DNA of 64,000 bases, from the NCBI GenBank assembly GCA_022376515.1, contig WTXI01000147.1:28812-92811 (forward strand), read 5' to 3'. Origin of the DNA: Lactifluus volemus. Its lineage: Eukaryota; Basidiomycota; Agaricomycetes; Russulales; Russulaceae. Each line of letters starts with the position of its first letter. Positions within the stretch are counted from its first letter, which is position 1. The position numbers were made by a program, and so were the translations under genes. The notes beneath the pieces are model-generated. The model worked only from the letters and a program-made list of their open reading frames with translations, had not been told where the DNA came from and ran no database searches. Positions 1 to 10,500 of this stretch are shown piece by piece.

Positions 1-53
1 CACCCAAATCCACTGATGATAATCGGGGCTAGCCTGGAATAGCGAAGGACAAG

Positions 54-809
54 GTCAAGGAAATTCTACGTGGCGGCATTATGCTAACTGCAGAGCGTGA
101 GTACATCTCACACGATGCTGCTGATACCCGACCGCTTATGCAACCAGTCATTATCATGATGAGGACCTGGGCTATGTGGGAAAGGAGCAGGGGAATGTTA
201 ATATTCCTTATCGTTTTCTTGTTGGTACGGCGACGGTCCTTAACACCTCTTACTTCTCAAGTCACTTAGATGGTCTGAGGTCTTCGCAATCCCAGGACTT
301 GTGCTAGGCGTAGTCGATCTTTCTACGTCTGCCCGTACGTAGTCCGGTTTCACTCTTCCAGCAACAATTTGACGATTCGAACCCGCGCGCGTATTGGCAC
401 ACTCTGGCAGAGATTCCAGCCAGTATTCCGATCAAGGGCATGAAGCCATGTGAAATCCTCACAGGTGCTGTCGGGCATATATGGGTTGTAGAATATGTTT
501 TAGTAATGCTATTCGAAGCTGGTTCGTCTTATACCCTGGTGTCCCTATTGTGCCTCCTGACACACAGCAGGTATGTTGGTCTTGACAGTGTACAAAGCCT
601 TACCGCTCCGTGATTCGACATCGAGACAAATGAGATCAAAGTTGCTGGACATGCTTTGGATCGATGGTATCATGTTTTTGCCGTTTGGTTCTAAATTTTG
701 ATCAGCCGGCTGACGGTCTTGGTTAGGGGCCATATACTTTGTGTTCATGATCCGTGAGTTTTACGGCCATCCAAGTTCTCATTGCCTAATAGCAACATAT
801 TACATGTAG
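54..809 (+). pseudogene. DUF6533-type membrane protein gene, copy A (5' part outside window, frameshifted)
   Basis: This is the 3' two thirds of a gene that is complete in copies B and C; the window begins inside its fourth intron. Exons matching the sister copies can be followed: one around 54-96 (ending MLTAE), one with the membrane segment MMRTWAMWERSRGMLIF, then AIPGLVLGVVDLSTSA, then the LVLTVYKALPLRDSTSRQM exon at about 570-690, then the last exon from about 731. In the last exon one base is missing after the FYG codons (near 762), so the frame shifts and stops at 807-809. Copy B stays open there. DUF6533 proteins are multi-pass membrane proteins of unknown function in basidiomycetes. 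The assignment rests on the better-preserved copies. Probably non-functional, although a shortened C-terminus cannot be excluded. Confidence 0.7.
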
Positions 810-1182
810 TTATTGGGTTTCTCAACATCGGACTAGTACTGCAATCCTCTGTGAGTCCAGCCTTGACTATCACAGAACAGCCTTACTGACGGATGTGTGT
901 TCGAAGGATCCACAAATACGGTCAGGGGGTAGCGAGTAAGTTGATCAGTGATGAGAACCCCACATAACTGTACTCAAGAATCATTTGTATCAGGCTGCAG
1001 GCGGTGTTACACAGTGTCCTTTCTACGCGGATTGTGTTACACATTTCGACGGTGAGGGAAGGTGGTATTGTATCTGTGTACTAACTACGTTTTGTGTTGG
1101 GAGCGCAGCCTCGCAAGGCATAAGCGAACCAACATTACCCATACCAACGTTTAATCTTTGTATTACCAACGCCTCTGTGGTC

Positions 1183-1456
1183 AGACCCCCTTTGTGGTCA
1201 CTCCAATTTCTCGTCCATTTCTCACTCAGTCACCACAAAACTTATCCTACAATATCTGGTACTTTATGTGACCATATTCCATGCATCGTTTCGATAGAAA
1301 TCGTGATGTATAGTGAAATGAAAAATGGCAAGTTTGTCACGCCTGCCTGTGTCGGAGTTTACGATATTATACAAAAATGACAAGCTTAGCACTCGAACAG
1401 CCAATCAGAGTCTGAAATATGGCGCGTGACTATAGTGTGACTGACCACAAAGGGTA
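1183..1456. mobile_element. MITE-like element A with TA-type ends
   Basis: About 270 bases bounded by imperfect inverted repeats: the left end reads CCCCCTTTGTGGTCACTC and the right end, reversed, reads TACCCTTTGTGGTCAGTCAC. There is no long reading frame. A related element lies at 9430-9688, at the same distance downstream of DUF6533 copy B. The TA next to the CCC ends suggests a Tc1/mariner-derived MITE. No transposase was seen, so it would be non-autonomous. Confidence 0.6.
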
Positions 1457-1599
1457 AACGTTAGCATCTCAATATTTCTCAATTCCCACCTTTTATTACG
1501 GACTTATTGCACTTTCAGACTGAGGTTAGTATCTTATCACTTCTTCCCTTATTTCTGGTTACTTACTATCTACCTAGAACTTAGGATTCTCATCCGATA

Positions 1600-2060
1600 T
1601 TTTGAATGGCCCTATTTATGCACGACCATCTCCCCTCCTCTGCCCCCAACAATCGTGATTGACGACGACATGCTTCATCATGGTATCTGTCGGAATTTTC
1701 ACGGGATAATATGACGCGTTGGGAATCCTAGCATGTGCAGCCTGAGTTCTGCGGTGCGTCGCGTGGGGGTCATCGCCGCCTACCACGAGCATCACCGACA
1801 TCCGAGTCATCAGTGGGCGATTCTGTCTTCAATACAGTCAAGACGGAGAAGACTAACTGACTAAATAGAGCCATGTAACGGCCATCTTCGAGAGAAAATG
1901 ACACTGCGGGCTCAGAGACGAAAGGGAAGACACACATGCGAAAGAAAGCGTAACAAACTTGCCCGCATCCCGTTCATCGTTATCGTTGCTATCGCTATCG
2001 CCACCGCTCGGCGCGAGGGGCTTGGGCATCCTGAATTCACCGCCTGGATGTTCCCCCACC
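1600..2060 (-). repeat. R repeat, copy 1 (TATA-bearing, downstream of DUF6533 copy A)
   Basis: A sequence of roughly 450 bases that recurs at 10130-10500, at 12640-12826 plus 22537-22870 (split by the transposon), at 29590-29985 (opposite strand) and, shortened, at 34890-34965. On the minus strand it contains stretches such as PKPLAPSGGDSD, but these frames are not conserved between copies, so it is not called coding. Its minus-strand end carries CATAAATAGGGCCATT, a TATA-box-like sequence pointing toward the 3' end of the neighbouring DUF6533 gene. Confidence 0.7.
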
Positions 2061-2084
2061 CTACCCCGCCACCCGCTTTCATTC

Positions 2085-2597
2085 AAGTACCCCGGAAACC
2101 GTCTCCTCAAGTTCTACGGCACCATCTCGGACGAGGATATGTAGAAGCCTAGCCCGAAGACCATCCAAAACGACAACGACCCGCGCATTGTGGCGGTCAT
2201 GAAGCATGGCTACGCCTCCGATCTCACCGTCGGACGCCTCGACACCATCCGTTCGTTCACTAGGGTCTACTTCAAAGGCCGGCCCCGTCAGATGTCGAAG
2301 GAGGTCGCTGTCTTACCAAAGTCCAAGTCCGGTGCCTTCTCCAGGCCTGGCGGCTCTGGCTCGGCTGTCGCGGCTTGCAAGGGCAGGTTTCCCGGCTTGC
2401 TCACTGGCGGTGCTGCACCTTTGAGGAGGAAGTGATGGAGGTAAGTAGGTACCTTACATCCATCAACTTCCTCCTCGAGCGCGTGTTGGAGTACGGTCTC
2501 AAGGCTACCTCTCCCCCTTCCTCAATGCTTATTAATAAACGTCATCCGCTCTTCAGATCCCGAAGCCGACTCGTTTCTTCCACTCTTCAAGATGTTC
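2085..2597 (+). pseudogene. Remnant of a trypsin-like peptidase family gene (GDSGS-type)
   Basis: Reading across frames gives LKFYGTISDEDM, a stop, KPSPKTIQNDNDPRI, GYASDLTVGRLDTIRSF, VYFKGRPRQMSKEVAVLPK, SKSGAFSRPGGSGSAV, then after a further frame change TSINFLLERVLEYGL. I recognise this order from agaricomycete genes with a chymotrypsin-like serine-peptidase C-terminal half, whose nucleophile motif is normally GDSGSAV. Here the motif reads GGSGSAV, with the conserved Asp lost. The stop at about 2143 and the frame change near 2430 indicate a decayed copy. Shorter pieces of the same gene lie at 5962-7290 and 9838-10010. Confidence 0.6.
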
Positions 2598-3014
2598 TAT
2601 GACTTCTTCTTATCCTTCTTTCTTTCCCTGTCCTCCCACCCGTTTCTACTTATATGACCTTGTTTTTTTACGCTTCACTATCCTTTTATCTGCGGACTTG
2701 TCGTCAGTTAGACTAGGTACCGGATACTTCCTTCTTACGGCACTCGGTGTCCTGCTGGGCATGACGTGGCTTCTTCCACACTGCGGTATCAACCCATTGT
2801 CTCCTCTTTACGATATTAGAAGATTTATCAAAATAAATCGCTTTGTGATGTACTGTACCATGTACAGCCCTGTATTTGCCATTTTTTTGAGCCGTTGATG
2901 ACGTAAGAATATCTTTTACTAATTCTCAACCAAGTTGAATTGAATTGACTTGCCCACCATCCACCCTCTGGTACTCCTTCAGTCCAAACATATGCGCCCT
3001 CTGAAGTCCACAAT

Positions 3015-4529
3015 ATGAGAAGGCGCTCCGTGGTGTGTTACCGAGATGAATCGAGCACAGTTCGAGGACGGAGTACGTTCTATGCGCTGCGCTCCAACTA
3101 TTGCTTATTATATATTGCAGGTCAAATTTCACCACGTATTACAATCGGGGCGCTCCCAGATAATGTCCTCCTAGACATCTTCGAATTCTGCAGACTGGAT
3201 TTTGAACACTCTTGGGGGGAGTGGGCAAAGACATGGTATAAGCTAGTGCATGTATGCCAAAGATGGCGATACGTCATCTTTGCATCCCCAAACAGTCTCG
3301 ATCTGTGCCTTTTCTGCACAGCTACTACTCCTGCGAACGAGACGTTTGACGTCTGGCCTTCCTTTCCTATCGAAATATCGGCGGACGTTGTCAGTTTCGA
3401 GGATAACATTATTGCTGCACTCTAGCGCCCTAACCGTGTGCGCGCGATTTCTCTTGGTCAAGTCAGCTTACCACTGGGGCGTTTGGTCACAGTGATGCAG
3501 GAGCCATTTCCGGCACTTGAACTTCTTGACCTTGGGGTCGCGGTAGACTCGGTCGGAGAGACGACGCCGACTCTTCCCAGTACGTTTTTAGGTGCATTCG
3601 CCCCACGTCTACGATCACTCCTTTTGCGAGCCATCCCATTTCCAACGCTACCTAAACTTTTGTTGTCTTCCAATCACCTTGTCTGTCTCTCCCTTTTACA
3701 GATTCCGCATTCTGGTTACATTTCACCCGAAGCGATGGTCGCATGCGTCTCAGCTTTGAACGGGCTTACATACCTTTTCATCGGCTTTGAATCCCCGGTC
3801 TCTCGCCCTGATCGGAGAACCCGGCATCCACCACCTCTGACACGTATCGTCCTCCCAGCTCTCGCTCTGTTCAAATTTCATGGTGTCAGCGATTACTTGG
3901 AGGACCTCGTGGCCCGAGTCGATGCTCCTCTGCTCAACAAAGTCCATATATCACTCTTAAATCAACTCATCTTCGATATCCGACAGCTCCCTCAGTTCAT
4001 CGGCCATGCACCAATACTCATGTCATACGAACAAGCAGAAATGGAATTTGTCAGTAGCCGTGTCATGATCAAGCTTTTTCCATCAAAGGGACCATCTCCC
4101 ACAGGTTTCCTTAGATTGGGAATCTCATGCGGGGTCACGGTCGTAGATTGGCAAGTGTCCTCTATGGCACAAATGTGCAGCCAGCTTTCGTTCCTCCTGT
4201 CCAGCACTGAACGGCTCGATATCCGAGGGGACTCTAATCAGTCAGGATCGACTCTGCAAGTCGACATGGACGACACACAATGGCTCGAACTCTTCCAGCC
4301 TTTCACTGCTGTCAGGACCCTGCGTATATCTCGTGAGTTGTGGCCACTCATTACGTCGGCGCTGCGAGGGCTTGGTGGGGAATCTGCCATGGAGGTGTTA
4401 CCTGCGCTGGACAGTCTTTACCTAGAGGAGTATCAACCTTTTGGATCGGAGCAACAAGACGTCGAGTCATTCATAGCCGCACGTCAGTGTTCCGATCACC
4501 CCGTCGCTGTCCACCGCTGGGTACATTAA
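3015..4529 (+). pseudogene. F-box protein gene interrupted by one in-frame TAG
   Basis: From about 3130 the frame reads ITIGALPDNVLLDIFEFCR, an F-box start, followed by KLVHVCQRWRYVIFASP, the Trp-containing second half of the motif typical of agaric F-box proteins. The frame runs to 3422, meets TAG at 3423-3425, and continues in exactly the same frame from 3426 to 4529. The downstream part has leucine-rich stretches and a tail including FIAARQCSDHPVAVH, the usual C-terminal region of this family. F-box proteins recruit substrates to SCF ubiquitin ligases through Skp1. No GT-AG intron removes the TAG convincingly, so I call a nonsense-mutated gene. The 5' end is unsettled: an intron ending TATATTGCAG at about 3120 suggests an upstream exon. 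About 500 residues would fit the family. Confidence 0.65.
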
Positions 4530-5940
4530 AGACGACCACTCCTCCCTACTTTCTGTACCACGAGCTCATGATCATTTTCGTGGGGCACGTTTTGGACAAC
4601 AACCGTGATATCGTTCATATCCCGGCCCGTGCCTAGTATGGGGCTCAGAGGTTTTCCAATGGTTCCATTGTGTGCATTGACATTTTTCGCTGCAGCTTGT
4701 ACTCCTTTTCCATCCTTCCTTATTTAGAAACACACTTAACATTTCCCTTCCATTACTTTGCCATTTTATGTATGCATATCTCTATTAGTAGTCCTCAAGC
4801 TCAGTTACGCTTTCTTTCCCGTATTTAGCATTGGCGTCATTTCCTTTCCTTCTATTTCGCGTTCTATCCTCATTCGATTGTACGTACCTGCCAGTGGACA
4901 TGTACTATTTGCGTACAAACACAAAGATTTGTTTCCAGGCTTTGTTACCTATTCTGTCAGCTTTTACTAGTCATCGACTTAGGGATCGAAGGTCTCGCCG
5001 AGGTCCAAACACAGGTTTTCCTTCATCCTGAATACTAGGTGACGTACCACGTTCGGGAGTGGACTTCCCGTTCATCCCACGGATTGGCGCTCGGGACATT
5101 TCTGTACAGGGTCCAGTCGCGATGTGTCGATTATCCGATCTCATTATTACGACTACCGCTACCATAAGATTTGTTCAAGCAGAACATGGTCTAGGTGCGT
5201 CTCTTGGGTGGCAGAGCTAGTTATTTTATACTTATTTGGGGTACTATTGATCATGGATGATTTTTCTAGGCCTGTCATATTGTTAGAAGGTGCGGAGAAA
5301 TCGTTCATATCAAGGGTGGCTATGTTGGTGTTCGCTTTCATTCTGTGCTTCATTCGTGGGTCTGTGGTCGGGTCGTATCATGGTCCCCGGGCGAGCGTGG
5401 GTAGGGGGAATTTCATGGGGGAACAGGGGAGGGCGGAGTATGGTGGCATTGTGTGTAGAGGGAAGGTTTCGTTGGGTGAGTTTTCGGTGTATTAGAGATT
5501 CGTTCCTCATAATTTTTTCGATCGGATTGGGTTGCACGTCGTTAAGGTCACTTTATTCGGTCATTCCATAGAAGCTATGTAGAGTTCTACTTTACGGTCA
5601 ACAGTCGTTTAGCCTAAACGAACGTAGTATTTAGTGAAGCTTGGGATTAATACCATTGGTACAGGTTATTAGAGTTGTTTATTATCTCAGGTGCGTGTGG
5701 TGTAATGTCCGGTAATTCTGCCTCCACTCCCGCGCTGGGTGTTGGCGGTGCGTCGCTTGGAGCCGTTCCATCCTTCTAGGGCTGGGAAGGGGCAAATGCC
5801 GCAGTCGTAGGGAGCGATGACGGTATGTCCTTGTCCTTGCTTGGGGGACGAGTAGGTACGTTTAGCGAAAAGGTTGCGGAGGAGAGCCCAAGTATGGTCC
5901 CCTTTAATGTTGATTCCCTTCGTGTACAAATTGAAGGAGA
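4530..5940. other. Gene-free stretch
   Basis: No recognised gene. The sequence is T-rich to about 4960 and then mixed. The open frames on both strands here are short, mutually overlapping and without recognisable motifs. Nothing structural was noticed. Confidence 0.5.
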
Positions 5941-5961
5941 CACCGTGAACGTAAGGAACAG

Positions 5962-7290
5962 GTGTGTCTACTTCAAGGGCCGGCCCGGTCCGAGTCAGAG
6001 GAGGTCACCGTCTTGCCTCGAAACTCCAAGTACCTTGAACGTTTGAACCCGAACCACCACCATGGTTAGGCAAACCTTCGCTCCGGCAAAGGCAAGGTTG
6101 AGGAAGAGCATACAACTCACTCTCGGAGACACCAACTGCCCCCTAGGAGATGATCCCTCCAGAAATGCGTAGACCGCACTGCAGACCCCCTCCAGACCCA
6201 GAGGGCCAGAGAGTCTATGACCCCCAGACCACTTGACCGGTCTTATACAACCTTAGCCTAGACAATGCTACCCCCCCCTATAATAACCTCCCGAAAACAA
6301 ATAAAACCATGTATCCCAACCTTTAATCACCTCCTATATTGAATTTACTGTAAGACCCCCCGGCAAGTCTGAGAACCAACCCCCCTGTAACTGTAAGGTA
6401 CACTATCCAAAACTGTAACCAACCCCCCCTGACAGCACACACTGAACGTTAACGAGCACCCACCCAAACGGCCCCAACTCCTCACCAACATGGATGATAC
6501 CTCCACATTCCCCCTCACAGACAACTTGAACTCCAAAAGCGGAAAAAAGCCCTTTCAGACGCCCGCTCGGAACAAACCCTGAGGAGAAACCAACCCCCTG
6601 GAAAACAAGGCACCATCAATCGGCTAATATGCCAACCGAGACCCACCCGTCAGCCGCAAGACAGTCCCCTAGTGCACCAACAACAGGGGAAAACACCACC
6701 ATCACCCTTCCTCCCGGATAAATGTGGGGCTCCCTGCCTCCTACAGATCCCATGGTCAGAAGTGACCCACTTACACTGGCAACATTGTGAGAGACTCACC
6801 ATACACACTCTGATGTCGAAAAATGCTAGAGAAAAAATAAGAATAAAATAGAGATAAGACAAAAGTAATATGCACAAAGAACATGATAACCCGATGACAA
6901 GGTAGCGGTGACAGAATGAAATCAACAATCACAAGGGTTAAAATAACCTGGGAAAATGCCCTTAAAAAGAAATTCCAGGAACTCCATCCAGATTGGATCA
7001 CTCGAGACAAGGTTTTTTAGTGGTAGTAAACGCGGTAATCCCACCTCCTGAGCCCCACACTATCCCATATCCGGGGTGTGCGTAAACACATTTTTTATCC
7101 TCCCTCCGAGTCCGGACCCTAGTGGCCCGCTTCAGCGCATTAGGCTAGAGCGGTTAGGTAACTTAGATTACTATCTTCTTCTACCTAATACATCGCTTTG
7201 CAAAAAAAAAAAAGTCCAAGTCCGGTGATATCCCAGGCCTGGCGACCTTGGCCCGGCTGCCATCTGTGCATGTGCAACTCCAAGGCATCC
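5962..7290 (+). pseudogene. Peptidase remnant split by a poly-A retroposon
   Basis: The left part (5962-6030) reads VYFKGRPGPS and then the DNA equivalent of the LPRNSK region. The right part (7215-7290) resumes with TCCAAGTCCGGTG, matching the same gene at 9880-9910 without a gap once the insert at 6031-7214 is removed. It is one relic of the peptidase family seen at 2085-2597, disrupted after duplication. Frames are broken throughout. Confidence 0.6.
6031..7214 (+). mobile_element. Poly-A-tailed retroposon (about 1.18 kb) with target-site duplication
   Basis: The insert ends in a run of 12 A at 7202-7213. The flanks duplicate TCCAAG (6025-6030 and 7215-7220), possibly extended to AA(C/G)TCCAAG. 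The sister peptidase relic at 9838-10010 shows the empty site as one uninterrupted sequence. A 3' poly-A with a short target duplication is the signature of target-primed reverse transcription (LINE, SINE or processed transcript). The plus strand has many stops and no reverse-transcriptase motif, so this is either a 5'-truncated LINE dominated by its 3' UTR or a non-autonomous element. It contains several runs of 5-8 C between 6240 and 6430. Confidence 0.65.
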
Positions 7291-7654
7291 AGATCTCATT
7301 AGTACTGCAAGTGCGCTGTTCCACTTCATCAGGTTATTATCAACCTTTTCTCAGGCTGTTGTTGATCTGATTATAGACAGCCAAATTTAATTTAAAGCTA
7401 GCAACAATCACTGTTTGTTTCTTCCTCTAAGTCGCGAGCTTCGTAACATCCATCGCCGAATTGAAGGATGCCTCATTGTTACGACCTTCCACCACTGCTA
7501 CCATCATTGTCCCAGTCACCATCACCACCCCCTGCCTGTTTTGGTCCAATTATGTTCTTGCTATTAAAGATACTTCTGTACTGGAACCTCCCATCTACAA
7601 ACACCCACGCCGCCTGGTGCATTTTGGCGTGGTGCAACTGTAACCTGCAACCCG
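7291..7654 (+). repeat. Conserved 5' flank of DUF6533 copy B
   Basis: The segment beginning AGATCTCATTAGTACTGCAA (7295 onward) is repeated upstream of copy C (about 10650) and, reversed, upstream of copy D (about 31920). The duplicated unit therefore includes the upstream region as well as the exons. A reading frame starting at 7468 is not conserved as protein among copies and is taken as leader or promoter sequence. Confidence 0.5.
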
Positions 7655-9106
7655 ATGCCTGTGTCCAGCCCGAGTGACAGTGACCTCGCAGCTGCCGTAG
7701 ACCGCGTGGCTCGATGCCTTTCAAATTGGCGGCTTTCTTCGGTGCGTACTGAGAACCATGGATTGTAATTGTGAGAAAATAGAGTGCTGACGCTATTCAT
7801 TACCACCCATCTTTGGTGCTTTTTAGGATCTTGCAGGTACAAATCCCTTGTGCTCTTGTCGGATATACGATGCTGACTACGTATGTGTGCGCGCCTGCGC
7901 GCTCAAACAATATCTGTGATGATCAGACGCAAGCGGGACACTCATTGTAAGTCGCATGTTTTGAGCGATTTCCGAGGGGAGCTAAGCCAGCCCTCTGTTG
8001 GTAGTTTTTTGACTGGCTCTTGACCCTCGATGATGAAGTGCGCATCTCTGCTCACCAACGGAACCTTCCACGACTCACCTCTGAGGCAGTTGAATTTCAT
8101 CTGGCTCCGAGGCAAAATCACCTGTATACAAGTCCTATTCGTATTTGCGCGATACGCAGCGCTTGCAAATGCGATTTTAAGTTTCTTTCCGGTGCGGCTG
8201 TCTCAGTTGACTAGCAGGCACCCAAATCCACTGATGATAATCGGGGCTAGCCCGGGATAGCGAAGGACCAGGCCAAGGAAATTCTACGTGGCGGCATTAT
8301 GCTAGCTGCAGAGCGTGAGTACATCTCACACCATGCTGCTGATACCCGACCGCTTATGCAACCAGTCATTATCATGATGAGGACCTGGGCTATGTGGGGA
8401 AGGAGCAGGCGGATGCTAATATCCTTAATTGTTTTCTTGTTGGTATGGTGGCGGTCCTTAATACCTTTTATTTCTCAAGTCACTTAGATGGTCGGAGGTC
8501 TGCGCAATCCCAGGAGTTGTGCTAGAAGTGGTCGATCTTTTTACGTCTGCCCGTAAGTACCGGTTCCACTCTTCCAGCAGCAACTTGACGATTCGAACCG
8601 GTGCGCGTATTGGCACACTCTGGCAGAGATTCCAGCCAGTATTCCGATCAAGGGCATGAAGCCATGTGAAATCCTCACAGGTGCTGTCGGGCATATATGG
8701 GTTGTAGAATATTTTTTAGTAATGCTATTCGAAGCTGGTTCGTCTGATGCCCTGGTGTCCCTATTGTGCCTCCTGACACACAGCAGGTATGTTGGTCTTG
8801 ACAGTGTACAAAGCCTTACCGCTCCGTGATTCGACATCGAGACAAATGAGATCAAAGTTGCTGGACACGCTTTGGATCGATGGTATCATGTTTTTGCTGT
8901 TTGGTTCTAAATTCTGATCAGCTGGCTGACGGTCCTGATTAGGGGCCATATACTTTGTGTTCATGATCCGTGAGTTTTACGGCCTGTCCAAGTTCTCATT
9001 GCCTAATAGCAACCTATTCCATGTAGTTATTGGGTTTCTCAACATCGGACTAGTGCTTCAATCCTCTGTAAGTCCAGTCTTGACTATCACAGAACAGTAT
9101 TACTGA
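7655..9106 (+). CDS. DUF6533 domain-containing multi-pass membrane protein, copy B
   Basis: Ten exons give an open 260-residue protein: 7655-7741, 7837-7884, 8005-8037, 8090-8191, 8272-8314, 8366-8442, 8498-8552, 8681-8737, 8787-8903 and 8943-9106; the exon lengths sum to a multiple of three. The spliced product contains FFDWLLTLDDE joined to LNFIW and VLFVFARYAALANAIL, matching the DUF6533 pattern (Y/F-D-W-L-L-T-L-D-x-E, then W, then RY). It continues with IIMMRTWAMWGRSRRML, AIPGVVLEVVDLFTSA, LVLTVYKALPLRDSTSRQM and AIYFVFMIREFYGLSKF, the membrane segments usual in this family. The start (MPVSSPSDSD) is chosen because copies C, D and E begin at the same place. Function is unknown. The linker between segments three and four is short for the family. 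The exon 2-3 junction uses a GTGTGC donor and is the least certain join. Confidence 0.72.
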
Positions 9107-9429
9107 CGGACGTGTTTTTGAAGGATCCACAAATACGGTCATCGGGCAGTGAGTAAGTAGATCAGGGATGAGAGCCCCACATAACCGTACTCAAGAATTA
9201 TTTGTATCAGGCTGCAGGCGGTGTTACACAGTGTCCTTTCTACGCGGATTGTGTTACACATTTCGACGGTGAGGGAAGGTGGAATTGTATCTGTGTACTA
9301 ACTACGTTTTGTGTTGGGAGCGCAGCCTCGCAAGGCTCAAGTCGAACCAACATTGCAGTCACATGCGTGGCTGCTCAGACCTGATGCCAATGTTTGACCT
9401 TTGTATTACTATGTAAACTGTACTCCCTC

Positions 9430-9688
9430 TACCCGCTTTGTGGTCACTCCAATTTCTCACTCAATCACCACAAAATGTATCTTACTGTATCTGGTGCTTT
9501 ATGTGACCATATTCCATGTATCTTTTCAATAGAAATTGTGGTGTGTAGTGAAATGAAAAAATAGCATGTTTGTCATGCCTGCCTGTGCCAGAGTTTACAA
9601 TGTTACAAAGGCAAAAGCTTAGTGCTTAGGGCTCAAACAGCCAATCAGAGTCTGAAATATGGTGTGTGATCTGATCATAAGTGGGGTA
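9430..9688. mobile_element. MITE-like element B
   Basis: A 259-base relative of the element at 1183-1456, with ends TACCCGCTTTGTGGTCAC and, reversed, TACCCCACTTATGATCAG. The internal sequence aligns along its length, including the AATCAGAGTCTGAAATATGG segment. Because it lies at the equivalent position downstream of a DUF6533 copy, it was probably carried along by duplication rather than inserted twice. Confidence 0.55.
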
Positions 9689-9837
9689 CACGTTAGTAAT
9701 TGGTAATCAATTCACATTATCATTTCTTCTTTCTAGCTATCTGAATCCGATTCCTACTTGCACTCTTCTAAAACTCATGTGGTCTCCAACAACGAAGCGT
9801 GAACTTTTTTTTTGTAAGGAACTGTTGGTGGAGTGTC

Positions 9838-10010
9838 TACTTCAAGGGCCGGCCCGGTCCGAGTCAGATGAGATCGCCGTCTTGCTTTGCAACTCCAAGT
9901 CCGGTGCCTTCGAGAGGCCTGGCAGCTCTGGCTCGGCTGCCGTGGATGGCAGTTTGATGAAAAGGCGAGGTAAGACGCTCGGGATGTTCCCGATCCTTCC
10001 CATCAGTTAG
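9838..10010 (+). pseudogene. Peptidase remnant, short copy
   Basis: Reads, across frames, the ACTTCAAGGGCCGGCCC region (YFKGRPG), then SDEIAVLLCNSKSGAFERP, then GSSGSAAVDGSL. This is the nucleophile-motif region of the same peptidase family as 2085-2597, with the GDSGS aspartate replaced by serine. It serves as the uninterrupted sister of the relic at 5962-7290. Too short and too shifted to be functional. Confidence 0.6.
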
Positions 10011-10129
10011 GTCTATGAAGAGCCGAGAAAACACGATTTCAAACCATGACTGCCAGTGACTTTGTCATGCATATTGCAGGGTCCGTCTTCATTTGCATGA
10101 GATACATGTGATGCTTTGGGAATCCTAGC

Positions 10130-10500
10130 ATAGGTAAGTTAGTCGGTGGTACGGCCACGTGGAGTGTCATTGTCGCCTACCATGAACATCGCCGCAATCA
10201 TCAGTGGGTGATTCAGTTCTCGATGCAGTCGAGACGGATAGATGGGCTAAGTATACCCTTTTTCTAGGGAAGCCAGTCGGAGCTATGAGACGGAAGGGAA
10301 GACACGACGCACGCAGAAAATAAATCAATGGGAGCTTGCTCACACATGGTTCCTCGTCATCATCGCTGTTGTGACTGCCATTGGCATTGGCATCGCCATC
10401 GCCACCGCTTGGCGTGAGGCGCTCATATGCCGATGGGCATACTTGCCCTCGCACGATACGACGTGCTTCCTACAAATTCTTGCGTAGAAAAGGAAGGTGA
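10130..10500 (-). repeat. R repeat, copy 2
   Basis: Shares with copies 1, 3 and 4 the stretch around ATCATCAGTGGGTGATTC (10197-10220), the SGGDGDANAN-coding segment and the CTTCCTATTC-like end near 10490. It lies between the peptidase relic and the upstream region of DUF6533 copy C. It is more diverged than the other copies and lacks a clear TATA-like end. Confidence 0.55.

Noticed and set aside
365..400. GATTCGAACC-type sequence resembling a reversed tRNA B box, repeated in the DUF6533 copies
   Set aside because: It lies in an intron of the DUF6533 genes, no A box or acceptor stem pairs with it, and flanking bases do not fold as a cloverleaf.
1853..2110. Minus-strand frame of the R repeat as a gene (PKPLAPSGGDSD...)
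   Set aside because: The frame is not kept among the other R copies, and base changes are not codon-biased.
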